NCBI GenBank assembly: GCA_030148775.1
Contig: JASBST010000078.1
Location: 1 to 44,418 of the forward strand
From: Thiogranum sp.
GTDB lineage: Bacteria > Pseudomonadota > Gammaproteobacteria > DSM-19610
Direction of reading: 5' to 3'
DNA length: 44,418 nt
How positions within the stretch are numbered: position 1 is the first letter of the stretch; each line of letters opens with the position of its first letter. This document shows positions 10,564 to 19,970 of the stretch, piece after piece. The notes beneath the pieces were generated by a model. It saw only the letters and a program-made list of their open reading frames with translations, made no database searches and had not been told where the DNA came from. Both the position numbers and the translations under genes were made by a program.

Positions 10564-12633
10564 TCAGTGTTCGGTTTCCTCGTCCGCTGGTGTAAATCCG
10601 GCCATTTCGTCCCAGCCGGCGTCAGGTCTGAAGCGTGCGCCGTGGCTTTGTTCCAACGCTTGCAGCTTCTGATAGAGGATATCCGCGCCGACACTGCGAA
10701 TATAATGGCATGGACCGCCGCGGAATGGCGCGAAACCGGTGCCGTATATCATGCCCGCGTCCAGCCGGTCGGTGTCTGTGACCACGCCTTCGCGCAAACA
10801 GGCCACCGCCTCGTTGAGCATGCGCAACAGCATCCGATCCATAATCGCAGCATCGCTCTGATAGCTGCGCGGTATTTTCTGTTTGACCATTTTCCCTTTG
10901 TTATAGCGATAAAATCCGTGCCCGCTTTTGCGCCCCAAGCGTCCGCGGGCGACCAGATCACGCAGACGTTGCGGAACGGTGCTGTCCAGATGGGTGGCCA
11001 GTATTTCGGCCACATGCAAACAAATGTCCAGACCGACGGTATCGGCGAGTTCGATCGGTCCCATGGGCATACCGAAGGCCAGGGCCTGGCGATCGATTTC
11101 GCTGGTCGGTACCCCTTCGGTCTCCAATTCCACGGCCTCCAGCAGATAGGGCATGAGAATCCGGTTGATGAGAAAGCCGGGTGTGCTGCGTACCGGCAGC
11201 GGGAGGCGGTCTATGAGGCGGGTGAAGCCGATGGCCCGTTTGACGCAGGTTTCGTCGGTGTTTTCATCGCGAACGATCTCGACCAGCTGCATTTTGGCCA
11301 CCGGATTGAAAAAGTGCAGCCCCACCAGACGGTCGGGGCGTTGCAGTACTTCGCGCAGCTCCTGCAATGGCAGACTCGAGGTATTGGTGGCCAGCACCGC
11401 GTGTTCCTGCATCCGGGGCTCCAGGTGACGGTAGAGTTCACGTTTCGCACCGGCGTCCTCGAAGATGGCTTCGATGACCACGTCGGCGTAGGCGACACCC
11501 AGTCCGCGATGATCGGGCATCAGCCGATCCATGGCGGCCTGAACCGCCTGCGGGCGTTTTAGCTTGGCTTTGAACAGCGCCGCGGCGCGTTTCACGGCCG
11601 GCGCAATACGTTCGGGGGACTGATCGGCGAGCGTGACGCGCAACCCGCGCAGGGCGCACCAGGCGGCGATGTCGCCGCCCATGATTCCGGCACCCACCAC
11701 ATGCACGTGCCGGGGACGAAACCGGCTGTCGCGTCCGAGCGATTTGAGCGTCTCCTGCAACTGGAAGGCGCGGATCAGGTTCTGCGCGGTCGGGCTGACA
11801 ATCAGGTCGGCGACTGACGCTGCTTCGGCGTGCATCATGGCGCGCGGATCGTCGCCGTGCTCGCGCCACAAATCGATCAAGGCATAGGGCGCGGGATAGT
11901 GTTCCGGGCGTGCCTTTTTGGCTACCTGCCGACGAAACAGGCCGGCCAGCGCCGGGCGGATCCAGGCATGATTGCTCAGTCGTTGCAGGTGCGTGGCCCG
12001 GTGGGGAAACGGCGGATCCAGGATCAGCTGGCGCGCAGCGTCTTTTAGATGTCTTTCGGGCAGGACGTAGTCGACGATACCCCGGCGCTTGGCCGCACGC
12101 CCATCGATACTGCGACCGCTCAGCATCAGATCCATGGCGTGGGGCGCGCCCACCAGCGGGACCAGGCGGGCCGATCCGCCAAAACCCGGATGTATACCCA
12201 GACGGACCTCCGGCAGGCCGAGACGGGTGGATGCATCGTCGCGGGCGATGCGGTAACGGCAGGCCAACGCCATTTCCAGACCGCCGCCGAGACAGAAACC
12301 GTGAATCAACGCGACGCTCGGAAACGGCAAAGCGGCCAGTCGATCGAACACTTCCTGGCCGCGCTGGATGGCGGCCAGCGCCTGATCGTGGTTTTCCAGC
12401 CGGGCGAATTCGTGCACATCGGCGCCGGCGATAAAGCCGTTGGCTTTGTCGGACAACAGCACCAGGCCCCGCGGCGACAATTCCACCAGTCGCAACAACT
12501 CCGCGTAGAAGGTTTCCAGAATCTCAGCCGACAGGACATTAGTGCTGGAGTCGCGTTTGTTGAAGTGCAACCAGGCGACATTGTCGGCATCAATGACCGA
12601 ATACAGGTCGGCATCTTTGCTTTGCTCGTCCAT
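10564..12633 (-). CDS. Fatty-acid oxidation complex alpha subunit (FadB/FadJ-like)
   Basis: Bifunctional 689-residue protein. The N-terminal crotonase domain (about 10-190) has the oxyanion-hole segments GFIAGADV and FCLGGGLEMALACRYRI, and GLPEVRLGIHPGFGG carries the expected catalytic Glu. The central NAD-binding domain begins at VGAGIMGGDIAAW, followed by ATNTSSLPL and the dehydrogenase HFFNPVAKMQLVEIV with catalytic His. The C-terminal 3-hydroxyacyl-CoA dehydrogenase helical domain follows. It hydrates enoyl-CoA and oxidises the 3-hydroxyacyl-CoA. The start at 12633 overlaps the thiolase stop (TGATG), so the pair is coupled. Whether it is the aerobic FadB or the FadJ type cannot be settled by eye. 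Confidence 0.93.
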   Translation of the reverse strand: MDEQSKDADLYSVIDADNVAWLHFNKRDSSTNVLSAEILETFYAELLRLVELSPRGLVLLSDKANGFIAGADVHEFARLENHDQALAAIQRGQEVFDRLAALPFPSVALIHGFCLGGGLEMALACRYRIARDDASTRLGLPEVRLGIHPGFGGSARLVPLVGAPHAMDLMLSGRSIDGRAAKRRGIVDYVLPERHLKDAARQLILDPPFPHRATHLQRLSNHAWIRPALAGLFRRQVAKKARPEHYPAPYALIDLWREHGDDPRAMMHAEAASVADLIVSPTAQNLIRAFQLQETLKSLGRDSRFRPRHVHVVGAGIMGGDIAAWCALRGLRVTLADQSPERIAPAVKRAAALFKAKLKRPQAVQAAMDRLMPDHRGLGVAYADVVIEAIFEDAGAKRELYRHLEPRMQEHAVLATNTSSLPLQELREVLQRPDRLVGLHFFNPVAKMQLVEIVRDENTDETCVKRAIGFTRLIDRLPLPVRSTPGFLINRILMPYLLEAVELETEGVPTSEIDRQALAFGMPMGPIELADTVGLDICLHVAEILATHLDSTVPQRLRDLVARGRLGRKSGHGFYRYNKGKMVKQKIPRSYQSDAAIMDRMLLRMLNEAVACLREGVVTDTDRLDAGMIYGTGFAPFRGGPCHYIRSVGADILYQKLQALEQSHGARFRPDAGWDEMAGFTPADEETEH

Positions 12634-13943
12634 CAGCTGACGCCCTCGATCAGCATCGCACCGCCCTGGCCGCCGCCGATACAAAGGCTGGCCAGCCCGC
12701 GCCGTGCGCCCGAGCGTTTAAGTGTATTGGCCAGATGCAGCACAATGCGCGCGCCACTGGCACCTACCGGGTGCCCCAAAGAAATGCCGCCGCCGTCCAC
12801 GTTCAGGCGCTGTTCGTCGATCGGCGCGAACGCCTGCGCCAGTCCGAGTTCCTGGCGGCAGTAATCCGCGTCGGCCCAGGCGCACAGACAGGCCTGCACT
12901 TGGGCGGCAAAGGCTTCGTTGATTTCCCAGAAGTCGATGTCCCCACTGTCGAGCCGGTTGCGCGCCATCAACGGCGCCATGGCATGCACCGGACCCAGGC
13001 CCATTTGACGGGGATCGACGCCCGCCCACTGGCTGTCGCACACACGCGCAAGTACCTTGAGGCCGTGGCGCTCGACGGCGCTCTCACTGGCGAGAATCAG
13101 CCAGGCGGCGCCGTCGGTAATCTGCGCGCTGTTGCCCGCCGTGACCTTGCCGAAAGGTTTGTCAAACACCGGCTTCAGACGGGCCAGCTTTTCCATGGTT
13201 GTGTCCCTGCGCAGGCCGTCGTCGGCCGTGTAGTAACCGCCCTTATCGTCATAAACAGGTTCTATTTCGTCAAGTCGACCGCCGTCATGGGCGGCGGCAA
13301 GTCGCTGGTGGCTGCGCAGGGCGAAGCTGTCCATGTGTTCCCGGGCGATGCCGAAGCGGTGCGCCAGGACTTCGGCGGTCTGGCCCATGTTCAGACCGAC
13401 CACCGGATCGGTGAGCCCGCGCAGCAAGGCGATAACCGGTTGCAGAAGTGCCGGACGGAACGCCAGCAGGCTTTTGACTCTGGCCGCGCTACCGCGCGCC
13501 TGATTGAATTTTCCCAACCAGCGTGCCATCGCTTCGCTGAACAACAGCGGCGCATGGCTCATCGCCTCGACCCCGCCGGCCAGCACCAACTCGCTACGGC
13601 CACTGGCGATCTCCTGCGCGGCGCTGTCTAGCGCCTGCAGGCCCGAGGCGCAGTTGCGCTGTACCGTCCAGGCCGGGGTCTGCTCGCCACAGCCAAGTCG
13701 CAACGCCACGACACGGGCGATGTTCGCCTCGTCGGCGCCCGGCATGACACAACCAAGGATGACCTGATCGAATGCGTCTGCCGCGAACGGCTGTTGATAG
13801 AGGAGCGCGCGCGCAGCCTGCAGGGCGAGGTCGGCCGCGTGAAACGGTCCGGGAACGCCGCGGGCGCGCAAAAAAGGCGTGCGCCGGCCGTCTACGAGAT
13901 AGACTGGCTGACCTGTGGCGAGTGGGTTGATGCTCTCTGCCAT
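12633..13943 (-). CDS. Acetyl-CoA C-acyltransferase (thiolase, FadA/FadI-like)
   Basis: A 436-residue thiolase performing the last beta-oxidation step, splitting 3-ketoacyl-CoA to acetyl-CoA and a shortened acyl-CoA. The nucleophile is C98 in VQRNCASGLQALD; the catalytic His lies in GHPVGASGARI and the second Cys in CIGGGQGGAML. A length near 436 is closer to FadI than FadA (about 390). The ATG has an excellent ribosome-binding site, GGAGGAGC, 6 bases upstream, although this lies inside the end of fadE: the two genes overlap by 52 bases. Confidence 0.93.
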   Translation of the reverse strand: MAESINPLATGQPVYLVDGRRTPFLRARGVPGPFHAADLALQAARALLYQQPFAADAFDQVILGCVMPGADEANIARVVALRLGCGEQTPAWTVQRNCASGLQALDSAAQEIASGRSELVLAGGVEAMSHAPLLFSEAMARWLGKFNQARGSAARVKSLLAFRPALLQPVIALLRGLTDPVVGLNMGQTAEVLAHRFGIAREHMDSFALRSHQRLAAAHDGGRLDEIEPVYDDKGGYYTADDGLRRDTTMEKLARLKPVFDKPFGKVTAGNSAQITDGAAWLILASESAVERHGLKVLARVCDSQWAGVDPRQMGLGPVHAMAPLMARNRLDSGDIDFWEINEAFAAQVQACLCAWADADYCRQELGLAQAFAPIDEQRLNVDGGGISLGHPVGASGARIVLHLANTLKRSGARRGLASLCIGGGQGGAMLIEGVS

Positions 13944-16369
13944 GAAGCTTGCTCCTCCTTCCGATAGTTCGCCGGGAAATCGTCCACACCGATTACAGAC
14001 TGTCTGGCGACGATTGCCGACCTCACCTGGCCGGCCGCGCGTTCGTCGATTATATCTTTCTCCACGGCTTCGACCAGTCGTTCCTCGGGGTCTCCCGCTT
14101 GCAGCCGTCCGTCGCGCATGGCGCGGCGTATTGTTCGCAGCACCGGCTGCGCCGCGGTGGTTTTTTCAAAGGCGGTCTCCAGTTGCGCCAGCGGGTCATC
14201 GGCGTCGGCCGTGACGTAAAGCCCGTCGGTCAGTCGGTCGCGCGCCGCCCCCCAGCGCAGGATGACGTTGGCCGCGCGTTGCAGCACCTTGTCACTCGGA
14301 GCACGATACACAGGTCCGAACGGGAACAGTAGGGTCTTGAGCATTCGCCCGTGCCAGGCGCTGGGAAGGTTGGCGTAGACTTCGAACAACCGGGACTGGA
14401 TGCTGTTCAGGCAATCGCGCACGGCCCATTCCAACAGCGGCCGATCGGCGGTCTGCCGGCCCTGATCGGAAAAGCGTTTCAGTACCGCGGACGCCAGATA
14501 GAGGTGACTGAGTACGTCGCCCAGTCTGGCCGACAGCGATTCGCGGCGTTTCAGACTGCCGCCGAGCGACAGCAGCGCCACTTCGGCGGTGACCGCGAAT
14601 GCCGCCGACAGGCGGGTTAACTGACGGTAGTAATCGGATTCCTCACGTGGTGCCGGCGCACGGGCGAAACGCGCGCCGCTAAGACCGTGCCAGACAGCGC
14701 GGGCAGCATTGCTGAGCAACAGGCGCACATGGCCAAACAGGGCATGATCAAATTGGTTGATATCGCCGCGCTGCGCACTTTGCACTTCGCGCAGCAGATA
14801 AGGGTGACAGCGTAGCGCGCCCTGGCCGAAAATGATCAGACTGCGAGTGAGTATATTGGCTCCCTCGACGGTAATGCTGATCGGGATGGCCTGGTAGACG
14901 CGCCCCAGGTAATTGCTCGGGCCCATGCAAATGCCGCGGCCGCCGTGGATGTCCATGGCGTCGTCGATGACTTTTCGCATGCGTTCGGTCAGATGGTACT
15001 TGACGATAGCCGAGGCGACCGAAGGCTTTTCGTGCCGATCCACAGCCAGTGTGGTCAGGCCGCGCGCGGCATCCATCAGGTAGGCGTTGCCGGCGATGCG
15101 CCCCAGGACTTCGGCGACGCCCTCGAACTGGCCGATCGGCGTTTTGAATTGTTTGCGCACCGCGGCGTAGGCGCCGCTGGCGCGCGCCGCGAGCTTGCCG
15201 GCGCCGGTGCTCAGGGCGGGCAGCGATATCGAACGCCCGTCGGCCAGACATTCCATCAGCATGCGCCAGCCCTGGCCGATCCGGTCCCGGCCGCCGATAA
15301 TCCATTCCAGCGGGATAACGACATCGCGGCCACGGTTGGGGCCGTTCATGAACGCCTGGTTGAGCGGCAGATGACGGCGGCCGATTTCTATTCCCGGCGT
15401 ATCGGTGGGGATCAGCGCCAGCGTGATGCCAAGGTCGGTGGCGCCGCCCAGCAGGTGTTCCGGGTCATACAGTTTGAAGGCCAGACCCAATACCGTGGCC
15501 ACCGGACCCAGCGTGATATAGCGCTTTTCCCAGTTCAGGCGGATGCACAGTCGCTGCTCGCCATCGACGAGCTGTCGACAGACCACGCCGCGGTCGGGCA
15601 TGGCCGCGGCGTCGCTGCCGGCTTCCGGGCCGGTCAGGGCGAAACAGGGGATTTCGTCGCCGTTCGCCAGGCGCGGCAGATAGTGATTTTTTTGTTCTTC
15701 GGTGCCGTAATTCAGCAGTAGCTGGGCCGGTCCGAGAGAATTGGGCACCATGGTCGTCACCGCGGCGGTAATGCTGCGCCCGGCGATTTTCATCACCACG
15801 CTGGAATGTCCGTGCGCGCTGAATTCAAGGCCGCCGTAACGTTTGGGAATGATCATGCCAAAAAAGCGCTGTTGCTTCAGATATTGCCAGACCTCCTCCG
15901 GCAGATCGTGCAACTGTTCGGTGATCTGCCAGTCGTTGATCATGGCACACAGGGTTTCCACCGGCCCGTCGAGAAACCGCTGTTCTTCGTCGCTCAGGCG
16001 CGGAGGTGGATAGTCGAGTAACTGAGTCCAGTCGGGGTTGCCGCCAAACAGCTGCGCTTCCCACCAGACCGTGCCGGCCTCCAGCGCTTCGCGTTCCGTG
16101 TCGGACATCGATGGCATCAGGGTGCGATAGCGCTGGAGCAGGGGGGCCGAAACCAGTGCCCGGCGAACGCGCGGGATACCGAGGATCGACGCCAACGGCA
16201 GGAACACCAGCCACAGCGGCAGCAGCGCCCAGATCCCGCTGGTATGCCACAGCGGCCAGGCAAGCAGGTAGACGGCAACGGCGACGATCCAGGCCCAACC
16301 GGGCACCCGGGCCGCCGCCAGCAGCCATATGGCCGCGGTCAACAGCATCAATTCAATCAGAATCGCCAT
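13892..16369 (-). CDS. fadE: Acyl-CoA dehydrogenase FadE
   Basis: First oxidation step of beta-oxidation, making trans-2-enoyl-CoA. At 825 residues it has the long FadE form (E. coli 814): two hydrophobic N-terminal segments (about 5-40 and 48-65), then the flavin-binding acyl-CoA dehydrogenase core (about 100-480) with CFALTGPEAGSDAAAMPD and the HGGRGICMGP and TVEGANILTRSL motifs, then the FadE-specific C-terminal domain. The start has a good ribosome-binding site, GGGAGG, overlapping the stop of the preceding gene (TAAGGGAGG). The last 17 codons overlap the thiolase gene. Confidence 0.95.
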   Translation of the reverse strand: MAILIELMLLTAAIWLLAAARVPGWAWIVAVAVYLLAWPLWHTSGIWALLPLWLVFLPLASILGIPRVRRALVSAPLLQRYRTLMPSMSDTEREALEAGTVWWEAQLFGGNPDWTQLLDYPPPRLSDEEQRFLDGPVETLCAMINDWQITEQLHDLPEEVWQYLKQQRFFGMIIPKRYGGLEFSAHGHSSVVMKIAGRSITAAVTTMVPNSLGPAQLLLNYGTEEQKNHYLPRLANGDEIPCFALTGPEAGSDAAAMPDRGVVCRQLVDGEQRLCIRLNWEKRYITLGPVATVLGLAFKLYDPEHLLGGATDLGITLALIPTDTPGIEIGRRHLPLNQAFMNGPNRGRDVVIPLEWIIGGRDRIGQGWRMLMECLADGRSISLPALSTGAGKLAARASGAYAAVRKQFKTPIGQFEGVAEVLGRIAGNAYLMDAARGLTTLAVDRHEKPSVASAIVKYHLTERMRKVIDDAMDIHGGRGICMGPSNYLGRVYQAIPISITVEGANILTRSLIIFGQGALRCHPYLLREVQSAQRGDINQFDHALFGHVRLLLSNAARAVWHGLSGARFARAPAPREESDYYRQLTRLSAAFAVTAEVALLSLGGSLKRRESLSARLGDVLSHLYLASAVLKRFSDQGRQTADRPLLEWAVRDCLNSIQSRLFEVYANLPSAWHGRMLKTLLFPFGPVYRAPSDKVLQRAANVILRWGAARDRLTDGLYVTADADDPLAQLETAFEKTTAAQPVLRTIRRAMRDGRLQAGDPEERLVEAVEKDIIDERAAGQVRSAIVARQSVIGVDDFPANYRKEEQASWQRASTHSPQVSQSIS

Positions 16370-16380
16370 GTACGCCTCCC

Positions 16381-17313
16381 TTAGGACGTCTCCGCCTTGT
16401 CAGTGTCGACCGGGTCGGTCACAGGTGCGGCCTCCAAATCCGGCGTCGCAATCTGTCCGAGCGACTCATCGGCGCCCGGCTCTGCACCCCGGACCTCGAT
16501 ATAGCAATCACCTTCGGTATTGCAAATCCGCCCGTCGAGCGCCCAGGGCAGCTCGCGGTAGGAGGAATATTTGCTGAAATCCAGCAATGGACATTTGATG
16601 ATGTCGAAGTAGGGCGAGTAGTCGAAATCCCGCGGCGTGAACAGGCGCGTATTACGGGGAACCATGCGCAGCCGACCGAGATGGTCCCGTTCCAGTATCG
16701 GTAACAGGGGGAACTTTACCGAGGCGAATGCTGCTGCGATCATTGAGGAGCAAACCGAACGGGTCGGAGAGCCGGCATTGTGCTGGAACAGGCTCGAGCG
16801 CCAGCGCCGGGGAACGAAACTGTAAGGAAACAGAAAGCGCGCCAGGTCGAGCAGTTGTCTCAGGTCGTAATCGAATCCCAGGTGCTGCAGCGCAAACTTT
16901 AGTACGTGTTGGGCGTCCTGGCGCGACAAGCCCACCGGCCGGCACACGCGCAGGGAGTCTTCGCGATATTTGCTCAGTGGATTGACCACGGTGCCTTCGC
17001 CCAGCCACGCCTCGATCAGCAACTGCTCGTTGGGGTCGCCGGTATAAAACGACAGTACTCGCTCGCGCAGCTCCTCGTCGTCTATGTCGTGGATGCGTCC
17101 GATGTACAGCGCCGAGTGGGACCAGGGACTCTGGGTGATGGTGCGAATGATTTCGGAAATACGGCTACGGCCCTCGACCAACAATACGTCACAGGGGCGT
17201 ATCTCGTAACGGATACGGTCAAAATCGCACATCGGTGACGAGGCGCGGTAGCGCTCGTTCGTCAGCCACGCGACGATTTTCTTGCCCAGCCAGGCTGCGG
17301 GATTCAGCCCCAT
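16381..17313 (-). CDS. Permuted NlpC/P60-like (YiiX/YebB-type) papain-fold hydrolase
   Basis: A 310-residue protein of the circularly permuted papain-like group. The expected order His-then-Cys is visible: H66 in QSPWSHSALYIG, an acidic E101 in LLIEAWLG, and C188 in TRSVCSSMIAAAF. Some members of this fold cleave amides in peptidoglycan, others are lipid acyltransferases or hydrolases (LRAT/HRAS-like). No signal peptide is obvious, suggesting a cytoplasmic or membrane-associated enzyme. It is the first gene of the fad operon and its TAA stop overlaps the fadE ribosome-binding site, so a role in releasing acyl chains is a reasonable guess, not shown. The C-terminal 40 residues are acidic and low complexity. 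Confidence 0.75.
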   Translation of the reverse strand: MGLNPAAWLGKKIVAWLTNERYRASSPMCDFDRIRYEIRPCDVLLVEGRSRISEIIRTITQSPWSHSALYIGRIHDIDDEELRERVLSFYTGDPNEQLLIEAWLGEGTVVNPLSKYREDSLRVCRPVGLSRQDAQHVLKFALQHLGFDYDLRQLLDLARFLFPYSFVPRRWRSSLFQHNAGSPTRSVCSSMIAAAFASVKFPLLPILERDHLGRLRMVPRNTRLFTPRDFDYSPYFDIIKCPLLDFSKYSSYRELPWALDGRICNTEGDCYIEVRGAEPGADESLGQIATPDLEAAPVTDPVDTDKAETS

Positions 17314-17475
17314 ACAACCTCCGTGCCGGTGGAAGCCGGTATTTATACGGCCTGTTTCTTAGACTCCGACAATGTCGTTGTGTTGTCCGGTTGAAGCCTC
17401 AGGTCAGGTATATTTAAAGATAGCGGCATTTTTCGTATAGGGCTGAACCGATTAGAAAATTATTTTCCAAACCAA
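17314..17475. other. Intergenic region upstream of the fad operon
   Basis: 162 bases between the aminotransferase stop and the first fad-operon gene, both on the minus strand. It is AT-rich compared with the flanks. On the minus strand TTGTCG and TATAAA occur with a 19-base spacer near 17340-17375, a weak promoter candidate. I see no clear FadR or PsrA operator and no hairpin with a T-run. Confidence 0.35.
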
Positions 17476-18597
17476 TCAGTTGAAATCCAGGGCCAGACCG
17501 AGCGCGCGGTCCAGTGCGGCCTCGGGCGTATAGAAATGGGGTGAAAGGCGCACGCCGCCGCCGCGTAGTGCGCAGACGACGCCCTGGTGTTGAAGATGTT
17601 GATACAAGGCTAGGGAATCGATGCCGGGGCGTGTGAAAGTGACGATGCCCGCGCGCCGTTCCGGCTGCGTTTCCGATAGAATGACGGCGCCGTTATCCTT
17701 CAGGTTATCAATTAAATAACCAACATTCCTTGAAATATTATCAAGTACGGTCGAGATCCCTGTTTCGAGCAGCAGGCTGAGACTGGCCCGCAACGCATGA
17801 ATGCCCAGCATATTGGGGCTGCCGCACTCGAACCGGCGCGCACTGTCTGCCGGCGCCCAGTCGCGGGCCTCGAAGTCGCCCATGGACGCCACCATGTGCC
17901 AACCGTACTGACGCAGTGTCAGCCGCGGCAGCCAATCGCGACGACAATAAAACAAAGCCAGTCCCTCCGGGCCCAACATCCATTTATGGCCGTCGGCCAT
18001 GACGAAGTCCGCGTGACACGCCTGCACGTCGAAGGGGCGGGCACCGATGCTTTGAATGGCGTCGACACAAAATGCGATGTCGCGCGCGCGACACGCCGTC
18101 CCCAGTGTCGGAAGATCGAGTGCGAGCCCGGAGCTGTACTGCACCGCGCTGACGGAAACCAGTCGCGTACGCGCGCTCATTGCCCCGATGATCGCGTCCT
18201 CGGCCCGGTCACGATCGCCGATGTCGGCTTCGATCACCCGTATCCCCAGGCCGCGCAGCGACTCCCAGACGATGCGGTTGGAAGGAAACTCCTCGTTGGT
18301 GATCACCACCTCGTCGCCGGCGTGCCAATCGAGCCCCCAGGCGACCACGGACAGGGCTTCGGAGGTACTCTTCAACAGGGCGATCTCGTCATCGCCGCGG
18401 GCGTTGACGAGCGTACGTAACTGGGCGCGCAGTTCCTGTTCCACGGCCAGCCAGTGGGGATAGTGGCGTGATCCCATGAAACCGTTTTCCTGCGCGAACG
18501 CCGCCACCGCGCGCACGGTCCGCTGTGGCCAGGGTGACACCGCGGCGTGGTTCAGGTAGCAGAGCCCCGCGTCCAGGGGAAACTCCGTGTCGTTCAT
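17476..18597 (-). CDS. Class V aminotransferase (PLP-dependent, cysteine-desulfurase fold)
   Basis: A 373-residue fold-type I PLP enzyme. The Schiff-base lysine is in MADGHKWMLGPEG, with the PLP-binding Asp in FCVDAIQS and phosphate-binding STSEAL near residue 90. The N-terminal YLNHAAVSPWP is typical of the isopenicillin-N-epimerase/cysteine-desulfurase-like branch. No conserved catalytic Cys loop of NifS/IscS is evident, so the reaction and substrate are unknown. ATG 18597 lies 8 bases after the gltA stop, so it is probably cotranscribed with citrate synthase. The frame can be read to 18708 but this would overlap gltA. Confidence 0.85.
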   Translation of the reverse strand: MNDTEFPLDAGLCYLNHAAVSPWPQRTVRAVAAFAQENGFMGSRHYPHWLAVEQELRAQLRTLVNARGDDEIALLKSTSEALSVVAWGLDWHAGDEVVITNEEFPSNRIVWESLRGLGIRVIEADIGDRDRAEDAIIGAMSARTRLVSVSAVQYSSGLALDLPTLGTACRARDIAFCVDAIQSIGARPFDVQACHADFVMADGHKWMLGPEGLALFYCRRDWLPRLTLRQYGWHMVASMGDFEARDWAPADSARRFECGSPNMLGIHALRASLSLLLETGISTVLDNISRNVGYLIDNLKDNGAVILSETQPERRAGIVTFTRPGIDSLALYQHLQHQGVVCALRGGGVRLSPHFYTPEAALDRALGLALDFN

Positions 18598-18605
18598 GGC
18601 GCGCG

Positions 18606-19901
18606 TCACCGTTCGTCGATTGCTACATAGTCGCGTTGGCCGGGGCCGACGTAGAGCTGCCGTGGGCGGCCGATGCGCTGATTGGTCTCGGCGATCATCT
18701 CCATCCACTGGGCCACCCAGCCAACGGTGCGGGCGATGGCAAACATCACGGTAAACATGTTGCGCGGTATACCCAGCGCCTTGTAGATGACGCCCGAATA
18801 AAAGTCCACGTTGGGATACAGATTACGTTCGACGAAATAGTCGTCCTGCAGTGCAATCTCCTCGAGACGCAAGGCGAGTTCAAAGGCGGGGTCGTCGGCG
18901 TCGCCCAGCTGTTCCAGTACCTGGTGGCACATGGCGCGAATGATACGCGCACGAGGATCGTAATTTTTATACACCCGATGACCGAAACCCATCAGTCGAA
19001 AGGGGTCGCTCTTATCCTTGGCGCGGGCCAGGAAAGCGGGAATATTCCTGCTGTCGCCGATATTCTCCAACATATCCAGCACCGCCTCGTTTGCACCACC
19101 GTGGGCCGGTCCCCATAGCGCGGCAATACCTGAAGCGATGCAGGCGAATGGGTTGGCGCCGGAACTGCCCGCCAGCCGTACTGTGGAAGTACTGGCGTTC
19201 TGCTCGTGATCGATATGCAATATAAAGATCAGATCCAACGCCTTTTCCGCGATCGGGTTGATCACATAAGGTTCGCAAGGAACCGAGAACATCATATTGA
19301 GCAGATTGCCGGTATAGCTGAGCCTGTTGTCGGGGTATACCTGCGGTTCGCCCACTGAGTGTTTATAGCAGGCCGCGGCGATGCTGGGCATCTTGGCGAT
19401 CAGGCGATGAGCGGCGATCTCGCGGTGCCGTTCGTTGCCGATATCCGTGGAGTCGTGATAAAAGGCCGACAAGGAGCCGACCACACCCACCATGATCGCC
19501 ATCGGATGGGCGTCGTGATAAAACCCGTGGTAGAAGCTCTTCAGGGCTTCGTTGAGCATGCTGTGGTGGGTGATGATGTCGTTGAACTCGTCGAGCTGGC
19601 GAGGCCGCGGAAGTTCGCCGTACAGCATGAGGTAGGCCACCTCGAGAAAATTGCTATGTTCGGCCAGTTGCTCGATGGGGTAACCCCGATATTGAAGAAT
19701 CCCCTGACCGCCGTCCAGATAGGTTAGGGCGCTGTTGCAGCTTGCGGTGGAGAGAAAACCCGGATCGTAGGTAAAATATCCGAGTTCGCGAAAAAAACGG
19801 CCGATGTCGATCGCATCTGGGCCTTGGGTAGCCGACAGTATCGGCAGTTCCACGCTGTGTCCGCTGCGATTATCGGTAATGGTGACAGTATCCTTGCTCA
19901 T
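18606..19901 (-). CDS. gltA: Citrate synthase
   Basis: Type II hexameric-style citrate synthase of 431 residues, condensing acetyl-CoA and oxaloacetate at the entry to the TCA cycle. Catalytic and binding segments are visible: [23 protein letters not shown] with catalytic His, and [14 protein letters not shown] with the second His. The N-terminal domain typical of the allosteric bacterial enzyme is present ([24 protein letters not shown]). The start has GGAG spaced 9 bases upstream. It lies between a phospholipase D gene and an aminotransferase, an unusual setting; sdh genes are not adjacent. Acetyl-CoA from the fad operon downstream would feed it. Confidence 0.97.
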   Translation of the reverse strand: MSKDTVTITDNRSGHSVELPILSATQGPDAIDIGRFFRELGYFTYDPGFLSTASCNSALTYLDGGQGILQYRGYPIEQLAEHSNFLEVAYLMLYGELPRPRQLDEFNDIITHHSMLNEALKSFYHGFYHDAHPMAIMVGVVGSLSAFYHDSTDIGNERHREIAAHRLIAKMPSIAAACYKHSVGEPQVYPDNRLSYTGNLLNMMFSVPCEPYVINPIAEKALDLIFILHIDHEQNASTSTVRLAGSSGANPFACIASGIAALWGPAHGGANEAVLDMLENIGDSRNIPAFLARAKDKSDPFRLMGFGHRVYKNYDPRARIIRAMCHQVLEQLGDADDPAFELALRLEEIALQDDYFVERNLYPNVDFYSGVIYKALGIPRNMFTVMFAIARTVGWVAQWMEMIAETNQRIGRPRQLYVGPGQRDYVAIDER

Positions 19902-19970
19902 GGCGATTTTCTCCGCTCGCTGGTTTTCAGGATTATGTCAGGTCGAGCCGCCGCTTGGATAGCTTTTGCG

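Noticed and set aside
10528-11562. Plus-strand frame of 344 codons opposite the fadB-like gene
   Set aside because: Antisense shadow; fadB-like motifs on the minus strand are decisive.
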